A stretch of DNA of 64,000 nt from Cellulomonas sp. (GTDB lineage: Bacteria; Actinomycetota; Actinomycetes; Actinomycetales; Cellulomonadaceae). Under the pieces are notes generated by a model. It searched no databases. It saw only the letters and a list, made by a program, of their open reading frames with translations, and was not told the DNA's origin. The stretch is taken from assembly GCF_015234515.1 (NCBI RefSeq), contig NZ_JADGMY010000023.1:62001-126000 (forward strand), given 5' to 3'. Made by a program: the position numbers and the translations under genes. This document shows positions 40,744 through 50,047 of the stretch, piece after piece (the first letter of the stretch is position 1; each line of letters opens with the position of its first letter).

Positions 40744-43161
40744 CTACGAGCGCGCCGTGCGCCCGTCACCCTCCGCGCGCGCCAGCACAACCTCCTCGAC
40801 CGCCGCGCGCAGGGCCGGCGGCACGTCGAGGGCCGCGAGGTGCGCGAGCCGCACGTGCAGCGGACGCGGCGACGTCAGCACGTCGAGCACGCGGCTCTTG
40901 AGCTCGTACCCGACCTGCGCGGCGTCCAGGACCCGGTGCAGGCGCCCCGCGACGTCGTTGGGCCGCAGCGCGGGCTCCGCACCCAGCCCGACGCGCAGCG
41001 TGGCGTCGACGGGCACGTCGGCCACCGTCACCCGCAGGCGGCCGTCGGCGGCGCGCGCGACGACGGGGTCGACCGTCCCGCCCTCGACGGTCGCCACGGG
41101 CCGGACGTCGTCGGCCACCGACAGGAACGTCACCGTCCACGTCCGCGTGGCCGGGAGGAAGCCGTGCGCACCGCGGACCGGCCCGACCGTCAGGACCCCC
41201 GCGGCCTGGTCCCAGACGAGCGGGGTGCGGGCGACGCGCGACTCGTCGAGGCCGTCGCCCGTGCCGTCGTCCTCCACGAGCGTGAACGCGCCGTCGGCCC
41301 CGACCACGACGAGCACCTCGAGCGCCTCCGGCTCGACCGGGTCGTCGCCGGGCACGTCGGCCGCGTCGAGCGGCACGAGCGCACCCGCCGGGGCCAGGAC
41401 GGGGACCGAGGTCAGGTCGCGGTGCAGGACGACCTCGCGGCCGCCGTCGTAGACCAGCCCGGTGAGCACGTCGACCCACGTCCCGTCCGGCAGCCACGCG
41501 CGCACGGCCGCGGTCACCGACGCGGGGTCGCGCGGCGCCGTCACCGGCGCGACCAGCAGCTGCGACCCGAACGCGAGCTGCCCCGGCACGCGGTACGCCT
41601 CCGGGTGCCGCGACCACCGGTGGTACATCGGCGTCACGAGCGGCACGCCCTCGCGCGCGGCGCGGTGGTTCATGGTGTGCAGGTACGGCACGAGGCGGTG
41701 CCGCAGCCGCAGGAAGTCGGTCTGCACGGCCGCGTGCTCCGGCCCGTACGACCACGGCTCCTTCGTCAGGAACGGGTTGTGCGACGAGTGCAGCCGCAGC
41801 ACGGGAGAGAACGTGCCGAGCTGCACCCACCGGGTCGCGAGCTCGTCGTCCTTGGCGCCGAACATGTGCCCGCCGACGTCGTGGCTCCACCAGCCGTAGC
41901 CGATGTTGGCGGCCGCCGCCGTGAAGTGGGGCTGGAACGCCAGCGACGCCCACGAGATGACCGCGTCGCCCGAGAACCCCACCGGGTACCGGTGCGACCC
42001 GGGCCCGGCGTACCGCGAGAAGGTCAGCGGGCGGCGCCCGTCGCGCGCGTTGTCGAGGAAGTGGAAGTGGTTGAGCATCCACAGCGGGTCGATGCCCGCG
42101 ACGCGCGAGTGGGCGCCCTGCTGCCAGTCGATCCACCAGAAGTCGACACCGTCGGCCTCCAGGTCGCGGTGCAGCACGTCGAGGTACGCGGTGAGGAAGG
42201 CCTCGTCGGTGACGTCGAACGCGATCGGGTCGCGCGTCGAGGGGTCCAGGCCGAGCGCCGCGCACATCGCCGCGTACGCCTCCTCGTGCGGGCCGACGCC
42301 GTCCGCGGGGTGCACGTTGAGCGTCACGCGCAGCCCGCGCGCGTGCACGTCGGCGAGGAACGCGGCCGGGTCGGGGAACAGGTCGCGGTCCCACGTGTAG
42401 CCGGTCCACCCGCTGCCGATCGCCGGGTCGACGTCCGTGACGTGCCAGTCCATGTCGAGCACCGCGACCGAGAACGGCACGCCCGCGGCGCGGAACCGGG
42501 TCAGCAGGGCGCGGTACTCGTCGGCCGTGTAGCGGTGGTACCGGCTCCACCAGTTGCCGAGCGCCCAGCGCGGGACGACCGGCTGCGCACCCGACACGGC
42601 GTACAGCGCGCGGACGGCCTCGGCGTGGTCGTGGCCGTAGGCGAAGACGTACAGGTCGGTGCGGGCGTCGTCGCGCGGGGCGACCCAGCCGTCGTCGGTG
42701 AGCAGCAGCGACGTCGAGTCGTCGATCACCGCGTAGCCGTTGCGCCCCGCGACGCCCGGCTCGAGCGGCACCGCGCCGTCCGCCTCGTCGAGGGTGCGCG
42801 CCGTGCCGCCGAGGTTGCGGCCGTCGTCGTCCTGCCCGTAGCGCCACACCGAGTGCCAGCTGGTCACCGCGCCCAGCACCGCGACGGACAGCCCGCTGGT
42901 GGTGAACGGCCCCTTGTCGTACGTCAGCCGCAGCCGCCGCGTCACGACCTCGAGGTGCGTGCCGCGGTCGACGACCCGGAACTCGGGGACCGGCTGGCGG
43001 CGGTGCAGCGCGAACGTCGACGGCCGGTCCTCGAACACGCCGTCGGGTGAGTGCTCCAGGCGCAGCAGGCCCTCGGTGAGGACGGTGATCCGGTAGTGCT
43101 CGCCCTGCACGACGGCGGCGGGGTCGGCGACCGGGTGGGTGGGCAGTGTCGGAAGGGGCAT
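40744..43161 (-). CDS. GH31-family alpha-glycosidase
   Basis: 805 residues. The N-terminal beta domain (mutarotase-like, HYRITVLTEGLLRLEHSPDG) leads to the barrel with RWALGNWWSRYHRYTADEY. The catalytic nucleophile Asp is in VDFWWIDWQQG and the acid/base Asp in VGFSGDAVISWASL; SHDVGGHMFG is also typical. C-terminal beta domains follow. GH31 enzymes cleave alpha-glucosides or alpha-xylosides or transfer glucosyl units; the WIDWQQG version belongs to a bacterial subgroup whose activity I cannot assign. No signal peptide, so substrate is probably imported. ATG 43161 is nine bases after AAGG; the in-frame ATG at 43170 has no room for a site. Confidence 0.9.
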   Translation of the reverse strand: MPLPTLPTHPVADPAAVVQGEHYRITVLTEGLLRLEHSPDGVFEDRPSTFALHRRQPVPEFRVVDRGTHLEVVTRRLRLTYDKGPFTTSGLSVAVLGAVTSWHSVWRYGQDDDGRNLGGTARTLDEADGAVPLEPGVAGRNGYAVIDDSTSLLLTDDGWVAPRDDARTDLYVFAYGHDHAEAVRALYAVSGAQPVVPRWALGNWWSRYHRYTADEYRALLTRFRAAGVPFSVAVLDMDWHVTDVDPAIGSGWTGYTWDRDLFPDPAAFLADVHARGLRVTLNVHPADGVGPHEEAYAAMCAALGLDPSTRDPIAFDVTDEAFLTAYLDVLHRDLEADGVDFWWIDWQQGAHSRVAGIDPLWMLNHFHFLDNARDGRRPLTFSRYAGPGSHRYPVGFSGDAVISWASLAFQPHFTAAAANIGYGWWSHDVGGHMFGAKDDELATRWVQLGTFSPVLRLHSSHNPFLTKEPWSYGPEHAAVQTDFLRLRHRLVPYLHTMNHRAAREGVPLVTPMYHRWSRHPEAYRVPGQLAFGSQLLVAPVTAPRDPASVTAAVRAWLPDGTWVDVLTGLVYDGGREVVLHRDLTSVPVLAPAGALVPLDAADVPGDDPVEPEALEVLVVVGADGAFTLVEDDGTGDGLDESRVARTPLVWDQAAGVLTVGPVRGAHGFLPATRTWTVTFLSVADDVRPVATVEGGTVDPVVARAADGRLRVTVADVPVDATLRVGLGAEPALRPNDVAGRLHRVLDAAQVGYELKSRVLDVLTSPRPLHVRLAHLAALDVPPALRAAVEEVVLARAEGDGRTARS

Positions 43162-43187
43162 GCGGTCCATCCTTGGTGGACGCGCGG

Positions 43188-43210
43188 CGGCCCGCACACC
43201 GGGCGGGCCG
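43188..43210. other. Stem-loop with downstream T-run in the GH31 / metal-ABC gap
   Basis: CGGCCCGC (43188-43195) pairs with GCGGGCCG (43203-43210) round a seven-base loop; on the plus strand GGCGGC then TTTTT follow. It lies upstream of the apparent start of the metal transporter and in the leader of the GH31 gene. It could stop stray plus-strand transcription or act in the GH31 leader. Confidence 0.4.
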
Positions 43211-43234
43211 GGCGGCTTTTTCCCTGCCCCCATC

Positions 43235-43263
43235 TTGCGAGTTCGGATACCCGAAACTATGTT
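43235..43263 (+). promoter_or_regulatory. Promoter with DtxR/MntR-like operator for the metal ABC operon
   Basis: TTGCGA (43235-43240) and TATGTT (43258-43263) are 17 bases apart. The spacer holds the inverted repeat TTCGG-ATAC-CCGAA (43242-43255), which resembles the TTNGG...CCNAA pattern of DtxR-family metal repressors. The -10 ends six bases before the ATG, so the message is probably leaderless. Metal-dependent repression is inferred. Confidence 0.6.
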
Positions 43264-43269
43264 GCGGCC

Positions 43270-44196
43270 ATGCCCCACCGCTCCGCCACACGCCACGCGC
43301 GGCCGCTGCCGGCCGCCCTCGCCCTCGCGGTCCTGCTCGCCGCCTGCGCACCGGGCGCCGCCGAGGCGGACGACCGGCCCGTCGTCCTGACGACCTTCAC
43401 GGTGCTCGCCGACCTCGCCGGCAACGTCGCCGGCGAGCACCTGCGCGTGGAGTCGATCACCCAGGTGGGCGCCGAGGTGCACGGGTACGACCCCACGCCG
43501 GGGGACGTCGCCCGCGCCCGCCGTGCCGACCTGGTCCTCGACAACGGCATGGGCCTCGAGACGTGGTTCGCCCAGTTCGTCGACGACCTCGACGCCCCCC
43601 ACGTCGTCGTCTCGCAGGGCGTCGACGTCCTCGACATCACCGGCGACGCCTACGCCGGGCGGCCCAACCCCCACGCGTGGATGAGCCCGGTCGAGGCGCA
43701 GACGTACGTCGCCAACATCGCCGCCGCCTTCGCGGAGCTCGACCCGGCGCACGCCGACGACTACCGCGCGAACGCCGCCGCCTACGCCGCCGAGCTGCAG
43801 GAGGTCCACCAGGACCTGCTCGACGCCCTGGCCACGGTCCCCGAGCCGCAGCGCGCGCTGGTCACCTGCGAGGGCGCGTTCTCCTACCTCGCACGCGACG
43901 CCGGCCTCACCGAGCGGTACATCTGGCCCGTCAACGCCGAGCAGCAGGCCACGCCCCGGCAGGTCGCCGGCGTCATCGACCACGTGCGCGCGCACGACGT
44001 GCCCGCCGTGTTCTGCGAGTCCACCGTGTCCGACGCCCCCATGCGGCAGGTCGCCGAGGCCACCGACGCCGTCCTGGGTGGCACGCTCTACGTCGACTCG
44101 CTGTCCGAGCCGGACGGCCCCGTGCCCACCTACCTCGACCTGCTGCGGCACGACGTGCGCGTGATCGTCGACGGCCTCACCGGTCGCGCGTCGTGA
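43270..44196 (+). CDS. Metal (Mn/Zn) ABC transporter substrate-binding lipoprotein
   Basis: 308 residues. A lipoprotein signal ends in LAVLLAAC (Cys near residue 24). The mature part is a cluster A-I metal binder: LTTFTVLADLAGNVAGEHL, GAEVHGYDPTPGDVARAR with the first His, NPHAWMSPVEAQTYVANIA with the second, then CEGAFSYLARDAGL and a late FCESTVSD. These His, Glu/Asp positions bind Mn or Zn. No His-rich loop, which is common in zinc binders, is seen, slightly favouring Mn. It leads a three-gene operon with four-base overlaps and has the promoter/operator described at 43235-43263. Confidence 0.92.
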   Translation: MPHRSATRHARPLPAALALAVLLAACAPGAAEADDRPVVLTTFTVLADLAGNVAGEHLRVESITQVGAEVHGYDPTPGDVARARRADLVLDNGMGLETWFAQFVDDLDAPHVVVSQGVDVLDITGDAYAGRPNPHAWMSPVEAQTYVANIAAAFAELDPAHADDYRANAAAYAAELQEVHQDLLDALATVPEPQRALVTCEGAFSYLARDAGLTERYIWPVNAEQQATPRQVAGVIDHVRAHDVPAVFCESTVSDAPMRQVAEATDAVLGGTLYVDSLSEPDGPVPTYLDLLRHDVRVIVDGLTGRAS

Positions 44197-44927
44197 CCCC
44201 GGCGCTCGAGGTCCGCGACCTGCGCGTGAGCTACGGGGACGTGCGCGCGCTCGACGGCGTGGACCTCACCGTCGCGCACGGGCGGGTGTGCGGGCTCGTG
44301 GGCGTCAACGGGTCCGGCAAGTCCACGCTCTTCAAGGCCGTCATGGGCGTCGTGCGCGCCGAGACGGGCAGCGTCCTGGTCGACGGCACCGACCCCGACA
44401 CGGCCCGCCGACGCGGCACCGTCGGCTACGTCCCCCAGAGCGAGGACGTCGACCCGACGTTCCCGCTGTCGGTGCGCGACGTCGTCATGACGGGCCGCTA
44501 CGGCCGGCTCGGACCAACCCGTCGGCCCCGGCGCGAGGACCACGCGGCCGTCGACGACGCCCTGGCGCGCGTCGGGCTGGGCGACCTGGCGGACCGCCAG
44601 ATCGGCCGTCTGTCCGGTGGCCAGCGCAAGCGCACGTTCGTCGCCCGCGGGCTGGCGCAGGGCGCCACGGTGCTGCTGCTCGACGAGCCGTTCGCCGGCG
44701 TCGACAAGGCGTCGGAGGCGACGATCGCGCGTCTGCTGCGCGAGCTCGCCGCCGACGGCGCCGCCGTCCTCGTCTCGACGCACGACCTGCACGCGCTGCC
44801 GGCCCTCGCCGACGAGGCCGCGCTCCTGCACCGGCGCGTCCTGGTGCACGGCACGCCGCAGGAGGTCCTGCGACCCGAGAACCTGGCGCTGGCGTTCGGC
44901 GTCGGGGCCCCGGCGGTGAACCGGTGA
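44193..44927 (+). CDS. Metal ABC transporter ATP-binding protein
   Basis: 244 residues. GTG start overlapping the lipoprotein stop. Walker A GVNGSGKSTLFKAV near residue 38, Q-loop in VGYVPQSEDVD, signature LSGGQRKRTFVARGL near 142, Walker B VLLLDEPFAGVD near 160 and switch His in LVSTHDLHALP. The VPQxxxVD pattern is typical of Mn/Zn importers. It energises the permease encoded next. Confidence 0.93.
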   Translation: MTPALEVRDLRVSYGDVRALDGVDLTVAHGRVCGLVGVNGSGKSTLFKAVMGVVRAETGSVLVDGTDPDTARRRGTVGYVPQSEDVDPTFPLSVRDVVMTGRYGRLGPTRRPRREDHAAVDDALARVGLGDLADRQIGRLSGGQRKRTFVARGLAQGATVLLLDEPFAGVDKASEATIARLLRELAADGAAVLVSTHDLHALPALADEAALLHRRVLVHGTPQEVLRPENLALAFGVGAPAVNR

Positions 44928-45796
44928 GCGTCGTCGACCTGCTCGTCGAGCCGCTCACGTACGACTTCATGGTGCGCGCGCTCGTGACGATCCTCGTCGC
45001 GTCCGTGGTCTGCGCCGTGCTCTCGTGCTGGCTGGTGCTCGTCGGCTGGTCGCTCATGGGCGACGCCGTGTCGCACGCCGTGCTGCCCGGCGTCGTGCTC
45101 GCCTACGTCGTCGGCGCACCGTTCGCGCTCGGTGCCCTGGTGTTCGGTCTGCTGGCGGTCGTCCTCATCGGGTTCGTGCGGGACACGAGCCGCGTCAAGG
45201 AGGACGCCGCGATCGGCATCGTGTTCACGTCGCTGTTCGCACTCGGGCTGGTCCTGGTGTCGGTGACGCCGTCGCACACGGACCTGAACCACATCGTGTT
45301 CGGCAACCTCCTCGGCGTCGCGCGCGGCGAGCTCGTGCAGGTCGGCCTGCTGGGGGCCCTCGTCCTCGTCGTGCTGCTGGTCAAGTGGCGCGACCTCACC
45401 CTGTACGCGTTCGACCCCACGCACGCGCACGCGATCGGCCTGAGCCCGCGTCGGCTCGGCGCGCTGCTGCTGGGTCTGCTCGCCGTGACCGCCGTCGTCG
45501 CGCTGCAGGCGGTCGGCGTCGTGCTGGTCGTCGCGATGCTCGTCGTGCCCGGCGCGACCGCCCACCTGCTGACCGACCGGTTCTCCCGGATGCTCGTCAT
45601 CGCCCCGGCCCTGGCCGCCACGTGCGGCGTCGTCGGGCTGTACACCAGCTACTTCGCGGACACGGCCTCCGGCGCGACCATCGTGCTGACGCAGGGCGTC
45701 GCCTTCGCGGCCGTGCACCTGTTCGCGCCGCGCCGCGGCGTCGTCACGACGTGGCTCGTGCGCCGGGCCCGGCCCGCCGTGCCCGCGCCGGAATGA
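44924..45796 (+). CDS. Metal ABC transporter permease
   Basis: 290 residues, GTG overlapping the ATPase stop. About eight membrane spans of the ABC-3 family. [21 protein letters not shown] near the N-terminus is the conserved segment of Mn/Zn permeases, and [22 protein letters not shown] is the ATPase-contact region near residue 185. It completes the importer. Together with the operator pattern upstream I infer Mn or Zn import regulated by metal level. Confidence 0.92.
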   Translation: MSVVDLLVEPLTYDFMVRALVTILVASVVCAVLSCWLVLVGWSLMGDAVSHAVLPGVVLAYVVGAPFALGALVFGLLAVVLIGFVRDTSRVKEDAAIGIVFTSLFALGLVLVSVTPSHTDLNHIVFGNLLGVARGELVQVGLLGALVLVVLLVKWRDLTLYAFDPTHAHAIGLSPRRLGALLLGLLAVTAVVALQAVGVVLVVAMLVVPGATAHLLTDRFSRMLVIAPALAATCGVVGLYTSYFADTASGATIVLTQGVAFAAVHLFAPRRGVVTTWLVRRARPAVPAPE

Positions 45797-45824
45797 CGGG
45801 GCCGCCGGCCGGGTTGTGCAGTGC

Positions 45825-46265
45825 ATGCCTCTCACCGGTGAGTACGCCCCGAGCCCCAGCGACTGGTCCCGTCAGCAGGCCGAGCTCTACGAGTCGTCCG
45901 GCGGCACGCAGGGCACGACCCTCGAGGGTCGCCCCGTCATCGTCCTGACCACGCTCGGCGCGAAGAGCGGCAAGCTGCGCAAGACCCCCCTCATGCGCGT
46001 CGAGCACGACGGCGAGTACGCGGTCGTCGCGTCCAAGGGCGGTGCGCCGGAGCACCCCACGTGGTTCCACAACCTCGTGGCGAACCCGCGCGTCGAGCTG
46101 CAGGACGGCGCCGTGAAGAAGGACTACGACGCGCGCCTGGTCACGGGTGACGAGCGCGCCGCCTGGTGGCAGCGGGCCGTCGCGACGTGGCCCGCGTACG
46201 ACGAGTACCAGACGAGGACGGACCGCGAGATCCCCGTCTTCGTGCTCACGCCCGTCGAGGGCTGA
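45825..46265 (+). CDS. F420H2-dependent nitroreductase-family protein (DDN)
   Basis: 146 residues from the ATG at 45825; an in-frame GTG at 45816 is possible. The split-barrel DDN signature is clear: [23 protein letters not shown], then [22 protein letters not shown] and [18 protein letters not shown]. Family members bind deazaflavin F420 and reduce nitro compounds, quinones or enones. Presence implies that the organism makes F420. It lies 28 bases after the metal permease but has no known link to it. A strong terminator follows. Confidence 0.9.
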   Translation: MPLTGEYAPSPSDWSRQQAELYESSGGTQGTTLEGRPVIVLTTLGAKSGKLRKTPLMRVEHDGEYAVVASKGGAPEHPTWFHNLVANPRVELQDGAVKKDYDARLVTGDERAAWWQRAVATWPAYDEYQTRTDREIPVFVLTPVEG

Positions 46266-46275
46266 GACCGACACG

Positions 46276-46313
46276 CGACGTGCCCGGTCCCCTGGTGGGG
46301 GCCGGGCACGTCG
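46276..46313. terminator. Bidirectional terminator between nitroreductase and flotillin genes
   Basis: A 17-pair stem (46276-46292 with 46297-46313, one T-G wobble) closes the loop TGGT. It lies between the convergent stops at 46265 and 46353 and can serve both strands. No T-run. Confidence 0.8.
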
Positions 46314-46352
46314 TGGTCGTGCGGGCTCGCCTGCCGGTCGGCCGGCGGCGCG

Positions 46353-47819
46353 TCAGCTGCGGTGGTTCGTCACCGCGTTGCCGTCGACCGCCCTGCCGGC
46401 GATGCTCCCGATGAGGTCGTTGAGGTCGAGCCCCGTGAGGGACTTGATGACCTCCTGGCCCTCCCCGAGGACCTGGCCGACGGTCTTCGTGATCGCCGAC
46501 GCCCCGTCGGTCGAGACGACCGTGAGCTGGTCGATGCTGCCGATCGGCTCGGCCGCGGCCCGGACGATCTCCGGCAGCAGCGCGATGACCTGCTGCGCGA
46601 GGACCGCCTGGCCCTGCTCGCGCAGGGCCTCCGCCTGGGCGCGCGTCGCCTCGGCGGCCGCCAGGCCCTCGGCCTTCGCCGCGGCGGCACGCGCCAGACC
46701 CAGCGCCTCGAGCGCCTTGGCCTCGGCCAGCTGACGGTCCCGCTCGGCGTTGCCCGCACGGATCGTCGCCTCGGCGGCGGCCTCCGCGTCCTGGACCGTC
46801 GCGATCTTGTTGGCCTCGGCGACCTTCATGCGGCGGTACGCGTCGGCCTCGGCGGCCGCGTTGGCGGCGTCACGCTCGGCGTTGGCCTGCTGGACCGCGG
46901 CGTACGCGGACGCCTCGGCCGGCTTGCGGATGTCGATGTCGAGCTGCTCCTCGGTGACCTTGGCCTTCTCGGCCAGCGCGTCACGCTCCTGCAGGGCGAC
47001 GAGCTTGTCCTGCTCCGCCCGCGCCAGCTGGCCGGCGGCGTTGGCCTCGGCGTTCGCGCGGTCCGTCTCGGCCTTGATGGTCGCCTGCTTCAGCGCGAGG
47101 TCACGCTGCCGCTCGGCGATCGCCTCCATCGCCACGATCTTGGCGAACTCGGAGACCTGCTGCGCCTCGGCCTCCTTGACCTCGGCGACCTGACGGGCGC
47201 GGGCGGCCTCGGCGCGGCCCAGGTTGGCCAGGTAGTCCGAGCCCGGCGTCGAGATGTCGGAGATGTTGAGCAGGTCGACCTGCAGACCCTGCTCGGCGAG
47301 GTCCGACTTGGTCGAGCTGACGACCGCGTCCTGCAGGGACTTGCGGTCGCTGATGATCTGCTCGATCGTCATGTCGCCGATGATGGCGCGCAGCGAGCCC
47401 TCGAGGGACTCCTTGATGACGTCGTTCAGCGTCGCCTGCTGCGAGAGGAAGCGCTGGGCGGCACGCCGCACGCCCTCCTCGTCGCCGCGGACCTTGAAGT
47501 TGATGGACGCCTTGATGGCGAGCTTGATGCGGTTCTTGTCGACGCCCTCGACCGTGATGCCGATCTGCCGCTGCTCGAGCGAGATCGGGAAGCCCTGCTG
47601 CAGCACGGGCCAGACGAACACCCGCCCGCCCACGACGACCCGCTGCCCACCGTCGGCGGTCGCGCCGCGGCCGGCGCCGCGCCCCACGATGACCAGTGCC
47701 TCGTTGGGCGGCACCCGCCGGATGCGCTTGGTGATGAGCGCGATGACGGCGACGAACGCGATGATGAGCGCGCCGACGGCCAGGATCGTCGTGCCGTCTT
47801 GAAGGATGTCGTCCACCAT
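46353..47819 (-). CDS. Flotillin-like SPFH/band 7 protein
   Basis: 488 residues. A single N-terminal span (GTTILAVGALIIAFVAVIALI, about 9-30) precedes the SPFH domain (about 40-215: RVPPNEALVIVGRG, VFVWPVLQQGFPISLEQRQIGI, AAQRFLSQQATLNDVIKESLEG). The rest to about 430 is a long Ala/Glu-rich coiled coil with the EA repeats typical of flotillins (KEAEAQQVSEFAKIV, AEAEADAYRRMK). Flotillins form large membrane assemblies tied to membrane fluidity and protein placement. It is downstream of an NfeD gene, the standard pairing. A hairpin (47825-47839) sits just before the start and may affect translation. Confidence 0.93.
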   Translation of the reverse strand: MVDDILQDGTTILAVGALIIAFVAVIALITKRIRRVPPNEALVIVGRGAGRGATADGGQRVVVGGRVFVWPVLQQGFPISLEQRQIGITVEGVDKNRIKLAIKASINFKVRGDEEGVRRAAQRFLSQQATLNDVIKESLEGSLRAIIGDMTIEQIISDRKSLQDAVVSSTKSDLAEQGLQVDLLNISDISTPGSDYLANLGRAEAARARQVAEVKEAEAQQVSEFAKIVAMEAIAERQRDLALKQATIKAETDRANAEANAAGQLARAEQDKLVALQERDALAEKAKVTEEQLDIDIRKPAEASAYAAVQQANAERDAANAAAEADAYRRMKVAEANKIATVQDAEAAAEATIRAGNAERDRQLAEAKALEALGLARAAAAKAEGLAAAEATRAQAEALREQGQAVLAQQVIALLPEIVRAAAEPIGSIDQLTVVSTDGASAITKTVGQVLGEGQEVIKSLTGLDLNDLIGSIAGRAVDGNAVTNHRS

Positions 47820-47887
47820 GGTGTCCCGGCTGAGCCGGGCCCCTTCCTCTCGGTCCTGCGTGGGTGGTGCCCGTCCGCGGGTGCGGA

Positions 47888-48355
47888 TCAGACGGGACGG
47901 ACCTGCACGCGCGACCCGGAGACGGTGACGACGACCACGCGCGTGCCCGCGGCGATCTCCTCCTCGGCCCAGGCGAGCCGCGCCTCGAGGTCGCGCACGC
48001 CCTCCAGGCGGACCTCCCCGCCGGACGGGCCGGTGGTCGCGGTCGTCATGCCGTACGCGCCGTCGAGCGGCGGCGGCGGCGCGTCCTCGGTCTCCGCGAG
48101 CCGCTTGACGACGGCCTGCGAGACGAGGAACGCGACGACCGCGAAGCCGACGCCGATGACGTACGCCCACACCAGCGGCAGGCCCGACGACTGCGCGATG
48201 ACCCCGCTCGCCCCGAACACGACGGCCCCCACGCCGGCGGCGATGCCGGAGAACCCGCCCTCACCGATGTCGAACGCCTCGAAGATGTCGCCGAAGACCA
48301 GCGACGCGAGCAGCAGGACGAGGCCGATGCCCCCGATGACGAGGAAGACGGTCAC
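47888..48355 (-). CDS. NfeD-like membrane protein
   Basis: 155 residues, GTG start with GAAGGGA upstream. Three or four spans (FLVIGGIGLVLLLASLVFG, GIAAGVGAVVFGASGVI, VWAYVIGVGFAVVAFLVSQAVV) are followed by a soluble C-terminal OB-like domain (GPSGGEVRLEG...GTRVVVVTVSGSRVQVRPV). This is the short NfeD1b form that accompanies flotillin. It lies 68 bases upstream of the flotillin gene in the same direction. Role: partner of the flotillin assembly. Confidence 0.88.
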   Translation of the reverse strand: MTVFLVIGGIGLVLLLASLVFGDIFEAFDIGEGGFSGIAAGVGAVVFGASGVIAQSSGLPLVWAYVIGVGFAVVAFLVSQAVVKRLAETEDAPPPPLDGAYGMTTATTGPSGGEVRLEGVRDLEARLAWAEEEIAAGTRVVVVTVSGSRVQVRPV

Positions 48356-48385
48356 GGACGTGGGTCCCTTCGGTGGGTGTGCGCG

Positions 48386-49900
48386 TCAGTATGCCGCAGG
48401 CCCCCCACGTCCCAGCAGCGAGTGCCGGTAGGAGTACCCGAAGTAGATGACGGTGCCGACGGCCAGCCACACGAGGAACCGCAGCCACGTCAGCGTCGTC
48501 AGGTTGAGCATCAGCCAGATGCACGCCAGACCGGAGATGATCGGCAGGACGGGCGAGAACGGCACCCGGAAGCCGCGGGGCAGGTCGGGGCGCGAGCGGC
48601 GCAGCAGCGGGATGCCGAAGCTGACCAGCACGAACGCCGACAGCGTGCCGATGTTGATCATCTCCTCGAGCAGCTCGACCTCCGAGAGCCCGGCGATGAG
48701 CGCGACGACCACCCCTGCGCCGACCTGCAGCCACAGCGGCGTGCCGAAGCGCTGGGACGTGCGGGACATGCCGCGCGGCAGCAGCCCGTCGCGGCTCATC
48801 GCGAACACGACGCGCGTCAGGCCGAGCAGCAGCACCATCAGCACGCTCGTCAGGCCCACGAGGATGCCCACGGAGATCACCCGACCGGCCCAGTCAGCGC
48901 CGACCAGGACGAACGCCGTGGTGAGCGACGGCGCGTCGGACGCGGCGAGCTCGGTGTAGCTGACCATGCCCGTGACGACGACCGTCACGAGGATGTACAG
49001 CACCGTCACCAGCGCGAGCCCGCCGAGGATGCCGCGCGGCACCGCGCGCTGCGGGTCCTTGGTCTCCTCGGCCGTGGTCGCGACGACGTCGAAGCCGATG
49101 AACGCGAAGAACACGAGCGCCGCACCGGACAGGATCCCCATGACGCCGTACATGCTGGGGTCCATCCCGAGCAGGAAGCCGGTGAGCGGCTGCTCCAGGG
49201 AGGACGTCCCCGCCTCCGCGGGCTGCGACGGCGGCACGAACGGCGTCCAGTTCTCGGCCTTGACGTAGAAGAACCCGGCGACGATGACGAACAGCGTGAT
49301 GCCGACCTTGAGGATCGTGAACACGCTGTTGACGCGCGAGCTCAGCCGCGTGCCGACCGAGAGCAGCACGGTGAAGACCGCGACGATGAGGACGGGGCCC
49401 CACGCGACGTCGACCCCGCCGACCGTGAGGACGGCCGGCACGTCGATGCCGAACAGCATGAACGCGTCCGACAGGTACACGCCCCAGAACTTCGCGATCA
49501 CCGCGCTGGCCAGCAGCATCTCGAGGATGAGGTCCCAGCCGATGATCCAGGCGACGAACTCACCCATCGTCGTGTAGGAGTACGTGTACGCCGAGCCCGC
49601 CACAGGCATCGTCGACGCGAACTCGGCGTAGCACATGATCGCCAGCGCGCAGACGATCGAGGCGATGACGAACGAGACGATGACCGCCGGGCCGGCGTAG
49701 CTCGCAGCGGCCGTGGCGCCGACGGAGAAGATGCCCGCACCGACCGCGACGGCGACGCCCATGACCGCGAGGTCCCAGGCACCGAGCGTGCGCCGCAACT
49801 GGCGGTCCGGGTCGTCGAGCACGGCCATCGAGGCCTCGACGGACCTGCGTCGCAGGATCCCGCGTGGTGCGTCCCCGTGCCGTGCGTCTGGTGTCGTCAT
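48386..49900 (-). CDS. APC-family amino acid permease (cationic amino acid transporter type)
   Basis: 504 residues, ATG with GGGAGGGGG upstream. About twelve to thirteen spans. The first span region LGAWDLAVMGVAVAVGAGIFSVGATAAASYAGPA has the unwound GxGIF substrate-binding motif of APC permeases. AGSAYTYSYTTMGEFVAWIIGWDLILEM and FFAFIGFDVVATTAEETKDPQRAVPRGI are typical of the CAT (YfnA/AroP-like) group. It imports amino acids with protons. The order downstream is flotillin/NfeD, probably separate. Confidence 0.92.
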   Translation of the reverse strand: MTTPDARHGDAPRGILRRRSVEASMAVLDDPDRQLRRTLGAWDLAVMGVAVAVGAGIFSVGATAAASYAGPAVIVSFVIASIVCALAIMCYAEFASTMPVAGSAYTYSYTTMGEFVAWIIGWDLILEMLLASAVIAKFWGVYLSDAFMLFGIDVPAVLTVGGVDVAWGPVLIVAVFTVLLSVGTRLSSRVNSVFTILKVGITLFVIVAGFFYVKAENWTPFVPPSQPAEAGTSSLEQPLTGFLLGMDPSMYGVMGILSGAALVFFAFIGFDVVATTAEETKDPQRAVPRGILGGLALVTVLYILVTVVVTGMVSYTELAASDAPSLTTAFVLVGADWAGRVISVGILVGLTSVLMVLLLGLTRVVFAMSRDGLLPRGMSRTSQRFGTPLWLQVGAGVVVALIAGLSEVELLEEMINIGTLSAFVLVSFGIPLLRRSRPDLPRGFRVPFSPVLPIISGLACIWLMLNLTTLTWLRFLVWLAVGTVIYFGYSYRHSLLGRGGPAAY

Positions 49901-50047
49901 GGTTCCCCCTCCCGTGTCCTGCGATCGGCCTCCGTGAGCATGACGCGCGGCGGGGTACCGGTCCACCGGACGTTCGTCCCGGTGCGCACGCTCCGCCACG
50001 GCGACGCCCGACGTGCGCGCCGTGTGCTCGCTCGGCATCGTGGGCGC

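Noticed and set aside
39526..43050. 1174-codon plus-strand open frame
   Set aside because: Antisense to the S33 peptidase and GH31 genes, with no family motifs; long frames arise in the mirror codon phase of such DNA.
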